Assembly (NCBI GenBank): GCA_046294495.1
Contig: JBKBKV010000036.1
Location: forward strand, 1-18,756
Length of the DNA: 18,756 bases
Direction of reading: 5' to 3'
Source of the DNA: HRBIN23 sp046294495
Lineage (GTDB): Bacteria > Chloroflexota > Dehalococcoidia > Lucifugimonadales > HRBIN23
The position numbers were made by a program, and so were the translations under genes. Shown piece after piece: positions 7,448-13,625 of this stretch. Below the pieces are notes generated by a model that was not told the origin of the DNA, did not search any database, and saw nothing but the letters and a program-made list of their open reading frames with translations. Every line of letters starts with the position of its first letter. Within the stretch, counting starts at the first letter, position 1.

Positions 7448-8641
7448 ATGCTAGATGGCCTGCTAGACGGCGCTACAGTCCTGGACCTTAGCCAGGGCAT
7501 TGCCGGGCCTTTCTGCGCTCGTTTGCTGGCGGACTACGGCGCACAGGTGATAAAGGTAGAGCCCCCTACAGGCGACCCTCTGCGCCGTGTCGGCCCTTTC
7601 CTCCACGATGACCCCCACCCCGAGAAGAGCCTCTTCTTCCTGACATTGAACCTGAACAAGAGAGGCATTACCCTGAACCTGGAGACGGGGCTTGGGAGGA
7701 AGCTCTTCCTGGAACTGGTGCGGCAAGCCCAAGTGGTAGTGGAGAGTTTCCCCCCAGGCTACCTGGCCAGCCTGGGGCTGGACTACTCGCATCTGGCCCA
7801 GCATAACCCCCGCCTGGTAATGACCTCCATCACCCCCTTCGGGCAAACTGGCCCTTACAGCCACTTCGCCGGGGAGGAGATCGTCTCCTACTCCATGTCG
7901 GGCATTATGGCCATCAGCGGCACCGCCGACCGGGAGCCCCTGAAGCACGGGGGGAACCAGGCCCAATACGACGCTGGCCTTCTGAGCGCCGCCGCCACTG
8001 CTGTCGCCCTATTCTATGCCGATACCACCGGGCAGGGCCAGCACTTGGATGTGTCCGTCACCGAGGTGGTAGCCTCTACACTGGTAGGCAATCAACCCTA
8101 TTATGCTTTTATGGGAGGCATTCAAGGCCGACGCCCACCCAAGGGCACCCTGCTGGCCAACCCTATGCCCTGCAAAGATGGCTGGGTTATCGTCCAACCG
8201 GGGGGCGGTGCCACCTGGGAGGACATCGCCCAGTTCTTCGGCAAGGCGGAGCTTTTGGAGGAGCGCTTCTCTACCAACGAGGGGCGTCGGGTGCACGGGG
8301 AGGAGTTGGACGCCCTGCTGGTAGATGCCATCAAGGAAAAGGGGAGATGGGAACTCTTTCGGGAAGCCGCTCAGCGGCGCATCCTCTTTGGCATCGTGCA
8401 GGACGCCAAAGACCTGGTGGAATGTCCACAACTGGCAGCCCGTGGGTTCTACCGGGAGGTGGAGCAACCTGTTATCGGGCGCATCAAGGTGCCGGCGGTG
8501 CTCTGCAACTTCAGCCTTACTCCATACGCCCTGCGCTACCCGGCCCCTCTCTTGGGTCAGCATAACGCCCAGGTCTACTGTGAGCAGTTGGGCTATTCCA
8601 GGGAGGACCTGGTGCGCATGCGCCAGACGGGGACCATATAG
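7448..8641 (+). CDS. CaiB/BaiF (family III) CoA-transferase, first of pair
   Basis: Transfers CoA between an acyl-CoA donor and a carboxylate through mixed anhydride intermediates, here presumably activating the acid degraded by this operon. It has 397 residues, the usual size. The family start LDLSQGIAGPFCARLLADYGAQVIKVEPPTGDPLRR is present, followed by LNLNKRGITLNLE and the GQGQHLDVSVTE segment. In formyl-CoA transferase the catalytic Asp (Asp169) follows DVSMQ; at the same spacing this protein has Glu206, a replacement that also occurs in other family members. ATG 7448 is preferred over the in-frame TTG 7442 because AGGGG at 7436-7440 is correctly spaced. It ends 11 bases before the second CoA-transferase. 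Confidence 0.92.
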   Translation: MLDGLLDGATVLDLSQGIAGPFCARLLADYGAQVIKVEPPTGDPLRRVGPFLHDDPHPEKSLFFLTLNLNKRGITLNLETGLGRKLFLELVRQAQVVVESFPPGYLASLGLDYSHLAQHNPRLVMTSITPFGQTGPYSHFAGEEIVSYSMSGIMAISGTADREPLKHGGNQAQYDAGLLSAAATAVALFYADTTGQGQHLDVSVTEVVASTLVGNQPYYAFMGGIQGRRPPKGTLLANPMPCKDGWVIVQPGGGATWEDIAQFFGKAELLEERFSTNEGRRVHGEELDALLVDAIKEKGRWELFREAAQRRILFGIVQDAKDLVECPQLAARGFYREVEQPVIGRIKVPAVLCNFSLTPYALRYPAPLLGQHNAQVYCEQLGYSREDLVRMRQTGTI

Positions 8642-8652
8642 GAGGATGTGCT

Positions 8653-10005
8653 ATGGGACGCCTCCCCTTCAGCGGTGTGCGCGTTCTGGACTCCACCTAT
8701 GTCTTTGCCCTCCCATATGCTGGAGGGCTTCTGGCCGACCTGGGAGCGGAGGTCATCAAGGTAGAGGGGCCAGGGCGTATAGATGTTACCAGGGGTGGGG
8801 CGTGGAGCGGGGCTTTCCCCGAGAACAACCCCGGCGAGGATTGGTGGAACCGTTCCTCTACCTATAACCTGCTTAATCGTGGGAAGATGTCTCTTACCCT
8901 GGACTTGAGCAACCCCAAGGCTCGCGCCCTATTCGCCGACCTGGTGAAGATCTCCGATGTGGTGATGGAGAACTATACCCCCCGGGTGATGAAGGGGTGG
9001 GGGCTGGACTACCCCAATCTGCGTCGTCTGCGCCCCGATGTGATTATGGTTTCCAATACGGGCTACGGGCATGGGGAGGGCCCCTACTCCAACTACCCCG
9101 CCCAGGCCACTACCCAGGAAGCCACCCACGGCCACTGCGCCGTAACAGGCTACATTGGCGGCCCCCCATCCAAGGCCGGCCAGTCCTTCGTGGACTTCCT
9201 GGCCACCTGGACAGCCATCTTCGGCATCGCCGCCGCCCTGCGCCTGCGCCAGCGCACCGGCCAGGGGCAGTGGATTGACATCGGCATGTATCAGTGTGGG
9301 GTTATGTTCCTCTCCGAGTTCCTGATGGACTATATCGGCAACGGGCGGGTGGCCCAGCGCATCGGCAACCGCCACCCCTTCCGTGCGCCCCAGGGCGTCT
9401 ACCCCGCCAAGGGTGAAGACCAATGGATTGTTCTCTCGGTAGGCACCGACCAACAGTGGCGTGCCCTGTGCGACCTTATGGGACTACCCCACCTGGCACA
9501 CGACCCCCGCTTCGCCGATTCCCTCTCCCGCTTGAAGAACCACGACGCCCTGGACGAGATTATCGCCGGGTGGACAGCCCAGCACGACCGCTATGACCTG
9601 ATGCACCGCCTTCAGGCAGCGGGCATCCCAGCAGGCCCAGTTTTCAACGCCAGAGACATCCACCTGGACCCCCACTATAGGACCAGGGGCTTCCTGGAGT
9701 ATGTGGAGTATCCCCCGGAACGGGGTATGGGGGTGCGCCCCCTTATTGGCAGGCCGTGGCGGGCTAGCGCTACACCCGCCCACATTCGCGGCCCAGCCCC
9801 CCGCCTGGGGGAGCACAACGAGGCTATCCTGGTGGGGCTCCTGGGGCTTACGCCAGAAAGCGTGCAGGAACTGGAGAAAGAAGGGCTTATCGCCCGGATG
9901 CCACGGGAGAGCCGTTTGGAGCCTCGCGTGCACCCGGAGGAGATGGTGCGCCGGGGGATCCTGGCCTCCTGGGACCCCGACTACCGTCAGAAGTTGGGTA
10001 TCTAG
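8653..10005 (+). CDS. CaiB/BaiF (family III) CoA-transferase, second of pair
   Basis: A 450-residue paralogue of the preceding gene, about 50 residues longer than usual, partly through a C-terminal tail after the last conserved motif (HPEEMVRRGILASWDPDY). The N-terminal VLDSTYVFALPYAGGLLADLGAEVIKVEGPG and the GQGQWIDIGMYQC segment mark the family. At the catalytic Asp position there is Gln214, so this chain probably cannot form the acyl-enzyme anhydride on its own. By analogy with two-subunit transferases such as BbsEF or SmtAB, it may be the partner of the first protein. AGGAGG overlaps the stop of the upstream gene, indicating translational coupling. It is the last gene before the convergent terminator. 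Confidence 0.91.
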   Translation: MGRLPFSGVRVLDSTYVFALPYAGGLLADLGAEVIKVEGPGRIDVTRGGAWSGAFPENNPGEDWWNRSSTYNLLNRGKMSLTLDLSNPKARALFADLVKISDVVMENYTPRVMKGWGLDYPNLRRLRPDVIMVSNTGYGHGEGPYSNYPAQATTQEATHGHCAVTGYIGGPPSKAGQSFVDFLATWTAIFGIAAALRLRQRTGQGQWIDIGMYQCGVMFLSEFLMDYIGNGRVAQRIGNRHPFRAPQGVYPAKGEDQWIVLSVGTDQQWRALCDLMGLPHLAHDPRFADSLSRLKNHDALDEIIAGWTAQHDRYDLMHRLQAAGIPAGPVFNARDIHLDPHYRTRGFLEYVEYPPERGMGVRPLIGRPWRASATPAHIRGPAPRLGEHNEAILVGLLGLTPESVQELEKEGLIARMPRESRLEPRVHPEEMVRRGILASWDPDYRQKLGI

Positions 10006-10029
10006 GGAAACACTCTGCCAAAAAGAGAA

Positions 10030-10063
10030 GGAGGGGCCGCCCAACCTGCTGGGCGGCCCCTCC
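10030..10063 (-). terminator. Intrinsic terminator between convergent operons
   Basis: A perfect 14-bp inverted repeat: GGAGGGGCCGCCCA at 10030-10043 pairs with 10050-10063 across a six-base loop. On the minus strand it is followed by CTTCTCTTTTT (complement of 10020-10030), so it should terminate the MmgE/PrpD operon efficiently. On the plus strand no T-run follows, but the hairpin lies 24 bases after the CoA-transferase stop and may also stop or stabilise that transcript. Confidence 0.8.
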
Positions 10064-10079
10064 AGTTGCCCAGAGGGAA

Positions 10080-11450
10080 TTACCTGCCGTCTCCTCGCAC
10101 CAGCGCCATAGCAGTGCGGATGTCGGCCACCTGGCCGATATGCCTCCAGGTCTCGGCGGCCAAAGCCACCTGTTCCTGGGGAAGGGCCAGGGAGGCGTTG
10201 AAGGTGAACTTACCCAGCAGGCCCTCTTCACCCCAGGGGTTCTGCTGGGTGGCCACAATTTGCTCCCAGGGCACCGCCTTGCTGAAGGTGCGTCCATCCT
10301 TTAGGCGCACGGTAACAGGCGTTGGCTCACGCAGGGCGCCGGTGGTGGGTGCCCATTTTGGGCGCACCTGGATATTCACCTTGCTCATCGCCTCCTGCAG
10401 GGCAGGGTCCTTTACTTTCTCATCGGTGAAGTGCTCAATGCGTGGAGCGCCCTCCCGAATGGCCAGAGCGGTGTTGTAGCGAATGCTGAACTTCCCCTCC
10501 AGGCCGGTTGTGGGGCGGTCATATAGCATCACAACCGAGAGATAAGACTGGTCTACATCCACGCTGGCGATGTCCTCATAGCGGATGTTGTTCTCCCGGA
10601 GGATGCTCAGCAGGCCGTCCAGCATGCTGTGGTTGCCATAGCAGCACGGGTATTTCTTGTAGGCGATCAAATCCTGCACGTGGTAAGGGTTGCCCAGACC
10701 ACGCACCATGCCCTCGGTGTCGTAGGCGTCCTCACCCAGGTAGGCGTGTGCCCAGCCGGCTCGGCTCTCAAAGACCTGGGAGGTGGCCACCATTCCCTTC
10801 TTGGCAAGCAGAGCAGCCATTACGCCGTTGCGGGCGGCCATGCCGGCGTGCATGGGCTTGACCATAGTCCCGAAGTTCTGGACGATGCCCGCCCCCATGG
10901 AGCCGGCGATGCCCAGGGCCATCACCGTTTGGGGCACATCCAGGCGCAAGAGTTTAGCGGCGGCGGCAGTGGCGGCCAAGGTCCCGAAGACGGCGGTGCT
11001 ATGGAAGCCGCGAAGCATCTGGTTGTAGCGTGCGCTACGGTTCAGGTTATAGCCCACTTCAAACCCGATGATGTAGGCCTCCAGGATATCCCGTCCCGAG
11101 GCGCCTATCCGCTCCCCGATGGCCAGGGTGGCGGGAAGTAGCACAGTGGTGGGGTGGCCCCATCCCCCCACATCGTCGTAGTCCAGGGCGTGGCCGCAGG
11201 TGCCGTTGAGCAGAGCCGCCTGGGCTACTGAGGTCTTGAAGCCCCCACCGATAACTGATGCCTCGGGTGTGCCCCCGGCTTCACGCCCGTAGTCCAGGAT
11301 AATCTTCCCCACTGGCTGCACCGAGCCAGCCAGGGTTACCCCGATCTGGTCAAAGATGGCCTCTTCCACCACCCGCACCGCATCGGGGGGGATGCTCTCA
11401 AGAGAAGTGTCCACAATCCATTTGGCGATGCGCTCTTCTGTTTTTCCCAT
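10080..11450 (-). CDS. MmgE/PrpD family protein
   Basis: A 456-residue cytoplasmic enzyme of the family that holds 2-methylcitrate dehydratase (PrpD), cis-aconitate decarboxylase and iminodisuccinate epimerase. The active-site pattern is complete: His88 and Asp90/Asp92/Asp93 in GHALDYDDV, His99, His150 in GFHSTAVFGT, Lys198 and His201 in VKPMHAGMAARNG, and His274 in KKYPCCYGNH. The start ATG has AAAGGAGG six bases upstream. It is the last gene of the minus-strand operon, after a 144-base gap. The family needs no cofactor and acts on tricarboxylic or branched dicarboxylic acids; which reaction runs here cannot be read from the sequence. It is named for its family only, since neither prpB nor prpC is nearby. 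Confidence 0.93.
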   Translation of the reverse strand: MGKTEERIAKWIVDTSLESIPPDAVRVVEEAIFDQIGVTLAGSVQPVGKIILDYGREAGGTPEASVIGGGFKTSVAQAALLNGTCGHALDYDDVGGWGHPTTVLLPATLAIGERIGASGRDILEAYIIGFEVGYNLNRSARYNQMLRGFHSTAVFGTLAATAAAAKLLRLDVPQTVMALGIAGSMGAGIVQNFGTMVKPMHAGMAARNGVMAALLAKKGMVATSQVFESRAGWAHAYLGEDAYDTEGMVRGLGNPYHVQDLIAYKKYPCCYGNHSMLDGLLSILRENNIRYEDIASVDVDQSYLSVVMLYDRPTTGLEGKFSIRYNTALAIREGAPRIEHFTDEKVKDPALQEAMSKVNIQVRPKWAPTTGALREPTPVTVRLKDGRTFSKAVPWEQIVATQQNPWGEEGLLGKFTFNASLALPQEQVALAAETWRHIGQVADIRTAMALVRGDGR

Positions 11451-11594
11451 ACCTTCCTCCTTTGCGCTATTACGGTTTTATGGACAATACAACCCCTTCC
11501 CAACCGGGGGCTGAAAACCGCAGACTATCTATGGGTGGGCAGATGGGCAGGAACGGGGCTCCACCCCTTGCATCCCCCTATGTATTGGGGGGCA

Positions 11595-11864
11595 CTACAC
11601 CTTCCAGATATAACCCCCGTCGTGGACCAGGTCTACCTTATGGATGACCTCGGCTTTCCAGCCCCGCTCCTGAAGCCACTTCTCCAGGATGGCTTGCTCT
11701 GTCCCCTCAAACTCCAGGACAATCTTGCTGCTGGACAGGGAGCACGAGGCGCGGAGGATGGTGTTGCGGGGGTCTATGCGCCACTTCTTGACCGCGTTGA
11801 GGGCCTCGCGGAACTGGGCCTCTGTGATACCTGTGACTGTGGCGATGGCGAGAAAGCGTGCCAT
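11595..11864 (-). CDS. Hypothetical protein, 89 residues, alpha/beta
   Basis: I do not recognise this small soluble protein. It starts with a beta strand (MARFLAIATVTG), then a helix (ITEAQFREALNAVKKWRID), two probable strands (NTILRASCSL and SSKIVLEFEG), a helix (TEQAILEKWLQERGW) and a final strand (AEVIHKVDLV). This order (beta-alpha-beta-beta-alpha-beta) fits a ferredoxin-like fold. There is a single Cys41 and no signal peptide or transmembrane segment. The ATG is three bases after the stop of the dehydratase gene, and its GAAGGAG site lies within the last codons of that gene, so the two are translationally coupled. This supports a real gene with a role tied to the dehydratase. Confidence 0.75.
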   Translation of the reverse strand: MARFLAIATVTGITEAQFREALNAVKKWRIDPRNTILRASCSLSSSKIVLEFEGTEQAILEKWLQERGWKAEVIHKVDLVHDGGYIWKV

Positions 11865-11867
11865 TTT

Positions 11868-12431
11868 CTACTCCTTCGGCGGCACAAAAGGATAAGGGAT
11901 GGGTTTCCCCCCCCGCAGCGGGAGGACAACGGTCGCCGTCCCTGGCATGCTCTCTATACCGTCCTGGTTCTTCATACCGATTTCCAGGTCTACAAACCCC
12001 ATCCCGTCCTTCACATACTTCTTGATGACCTTGCCCCAGACTATTAGGATGTCCCCCGGCACCAGCATGGCGCGATGCTGGAAACTGGCCTTCCAGAACC
12101 ACCCGTCGGGGCGCACCCAGTCCTTCAGGTAGGAGGGGATGATGCTCTGCTTCCAGGAGCCTTGCACCAGGACGGCGGGAAGTTTGTCGTGGTTGATGGC
12201 GAAGGCCAGGTCGTAGTGAATGCGGTGCCAGTTCTCAATGGCGGCGCTCCAGCGGAAGAGGTGGGTGGGGGTCATAGGGCCGTAGATATACTTGGGGAGT
12301 TCCATGCCCTCATGGACATCCTCATAGTAAATCTGCTGTTTGGTGCGCAGTTGCTCCACCGTGGGCTTCTCGTTGTGCTTCAGCATCTCCTGCGGGGGTA
12401 ACTTGAGGAGTTCTTCTAGAGGCAGGGCCAT
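11868..12431 (-). CDS. MaoC-type hot-dog dehydratase, half subunit
   Basis: A 187-residue single hot-dog protein, expected to hydrate an enoyl-CoA (or dehydrate a 3-hydroxyacyl-CoA) as one half of a heterodimer. The region NWHRIHYDLAFA (residues 67-78) corresponds to the R-hydratase motif DxNPxHxD: His72 is kept, but the Asp position holds Asn67 and the Asn position holds His69. LVQGSWKQSII and SFQHRAMLVPGDIL are the later strands of the fold. AAAGGAGG lies just upstream of the ATG, in the same CGCAAAGGAGG context as the MmgE/PrpD gene. Its partner is most likely the FAS1-like half encoded 33 bases upstream in the same operon. Confidence 0.83.
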   Translation of the reverse strand: MALPLEELLKLPPQEMLKHNEKPTVEQLRTKQQIYYEDVHEGMELPKYIYGPMTPTHLFRWSAAIENWHRIHYDLAFAINHDKLPAVLVQGSWKQSIIPSYLKDWVRPDGWFWKASFQHRAMLVPGDILIVWGKVIKKYVKDGMGFVDLEIGMKNQDGIESMPGTATVVLPLRGGKPIPYPFVPPKE

Positions 12432-12464
12432 GGGTAACCTCCTTTGCGTTCTGCGATAAAGGGC

Positions 12465-13118
12465 CTAGCGGCGAATAGAGGCGGCGCGGGTTATGCAGAG
12501 GAGTTCTCCCTTCTGGTTCCAGTAGCGGGTCTCGGTAACGACGGTGAGGAAGGGGGTGCCATCCCGCCCCACATGCCCTTGGATGTCTTTGTAACTGCTC
12601 TGATAGCGGATTTTATCTCCGATGCTAGGGAACTTGTAAACCTCTATATCGTTGCCAGCGTTGAGGATGCGCACCAGTTTGGTAGGAATGGGGGGAAGGC
12701 CGCCCCGCTGGCGCACGCCACCAATGCCGTCTGACATTGGGTTCTCCCGGAAGGCGCGAGTGATGGGGTCTTCCTCCCCAGGAGGGAGCCGGCTACCCAT
12801 ATAACTGACCATGATAGGCGGGGTAACCCGTTCGCCATACTNNNNNNNNNNNNNNNNNNNNNNNNNNNNNNNNNNNNNNNNNNNNNNNNNNNNNNNNNNN
12901 NNNNNNNNNNNNNNNNNNNNNNNNNNNNNNNNNNNNNNNCTGCTCTTCTTGGCGAACTCCTCATCCCAGTAGAGGGGGTCGGGGTCCATAATGGCCTGGC
13001 TGAAACGGCGGAGGTATTCCTCGTCCACTGTGCCCCAGCACTCCACCATCTCCCCTTTTACCCCTATCATAGCCTTGACTTCTGGGGTCAATACCGATTC
13101 CACTGCGGCCTGGGTCAT
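12465..13118 (-). CDS. FAS1-like dehydratase domain protein (interrupted by assembly gap)
   Basis: A single hot-dog protein of the FAS1-like/MaoC N-terminal type, about 217 residues, of which roughly 33 (the 98 N at 12842-12939) are unknown. The frame is the same on both sides of the gap. Residues 45-50 (DPDPLY) match the usual pseudo-motif in which Tyr replaces the catalytic His, followed by WDEEFA; beyond the gap come YGERVTPPIMVSYMG and SIGDKIRYQSSYKDI. I chose ATG 13118, with GGAGGTG just upstream, over a TTG at 13139. It is the first gene after the minus-strand promoter and probably forms a heterodimer with the MaoC-type protein, as in actinobacterial HadAB or ChsH1-ChsH2 pairs. Confidence 0.82.
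   Translation of the reverse strand: MTQAAVESVLTPEVKAMIGVKGEMVECWGTVDEEYLRRFSQAIMDPDPLYWDEEFAKKSXXXXXXXXXXXXXXXXXXXXXXXXXXXXXXXXXXYGERVTPPIMVSYMGSRLPPGEEDPITRAFRENPMSDGIGGVRQRGGLPPIPTKLVRILNAGNDIEVYKFPSIGDKIRYQSSYKDIQGHVGRDGTPFLTVVTETRYWNQKGELLCITRAASIRR
12842..12939. other. Assembly gap, 98 N
   Basis: A run of 98 undetermined bases lies inside the FAS1-like dehydratase gene. The coding frame agrees on both sides, so the stated length is right at least modulo three. Confidence 1.
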
Positions 13119-13179
13119 AGACACACCTCCACTAGCCAAAGTTTGCTATTGGTAACCTGCTGGGCGCAAGCCCGCCATA

Positions 13180-13208
13180 TTTATAGCCCCCATGCCCCTT
13201 TCTGTCAA
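13180..13208 (-). promoter_or_regulatory. Strong sigma70-type promoter for the dehydratase-mmgE/prpD operon
   Basis: On the minus strand, TTGACA (complement of 13203-13208) and TATAAA (complement of 13180-13185) are separated by exactly 17 bases, matching 11 of 12 consensus positions. Transcription would begin near 13173, giving a leader of about 55 bases before ATG 13118. I saw no operator symmetry over it. Confidence 0.78.
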
Positions 13209-13612
13209 GCCCTTGCACTCATTGGTGCCCCCTTCCCCGTGCCCCCCTAATGTGGGACTGGCGGTGAGGCTAGCCAGGCCCTCATCCTGAAGCCCTCCGA
13301 ACCTTTGCCAGGGCAGTAGTCTCAGGCTACCAGAGGGCGGGGGCTTGTGTTAACGAAAGGGGCGTCTCCCATTACAGCCGGGGCATTAGGGCGGAGGGCG
13401 TTCCCCATTATTTGCGACATTATGCTCCTATTCGGAAGGGACTTTTGGCATAGTCCATATGACTCCCCTTTTTCAGGAAGCCTGTCCCTGGCACCCCCCC
13501 CTGTGGCGTCCACGAGCATGAAAACAGGATGAGCATTCTCTTATTTAAGGGGGGAGCCCTGTAGTAGAGGGGCGGGGGAGAACAGGATGCTCATTTAGAG
13601 TAACTCCAAGTG
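13209..13612. other. Divergent intergenic spacer, mostly featureless
   Basis: About 400 bases lie between the minus-strand promoter and the nosZ ribosome-binding site. Two short open frames here (13322-13519 minus, 13347-13532 plus) overlap each other, lack convincing ribosome-binding sites and resemble no family, so I do not call them. The only structure is the repeat set at 13514-13594, listed separately. No clear -35/-10 pair for nosZ and no FNR- or CRP-like palindrome was found. Confidence 0.5.
13514..13594. repeat. Repeated AACAGGAT / GAGCAT elements upstream of nosZ
   Basis: AACAGGAT occurs at 13523-13530 and 13581-13588, 58 bases apart. The first copy runs into ATGAGCAT (13529-13536), the second into ATGCTCAT (13587-13594), its exact reverse complement. 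A further GAGCAT is at 13514-13519. The set ends about 30 bases before the nosZ start. It could be a regulator-binding array or a long-loop stem; the short length leaves chance open. Confidence 0.35.
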
Positions 13613-13625
13613 AAGGAGGTATATC

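Noticed and set aside
10080..11450. Calling the MmgE/PrpD protein a 2-methylcitrate dehydratase
   Set aside because: The family residues are present, but no prpB/prpC/acnD gene is nearby and the context fits a different acid; only the family is supported.
11451..11594. Possible minus-strand promoter (TTGGGA, 17 bases, TAAAAC) before the MmgE/PrpD gene, and weak CCCCC/GGGGG pairing near 11575-11592
   Set aside because: Each box matches only 4 of 6 positions and the stem has about five pairs; neither is better than expected by chance.
13322..13532. Two overlapping opposite-strand ORFs (13322-13519 minus, 13347-13532 plus) in the nosZ spacer
   Set aside because: They are short, overlap one another, have no convincing ribosome-binding site and show no recognisable protein pattern.
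13209..13625. FNR/CRP/NnrR-type palindrome (TTGAT-N4-ATCAA or TGTGA-N6-TCACA) upstream of nosZ
   Set aside because: I scanned the spacer by eye for these motifs and found no acceptable match.
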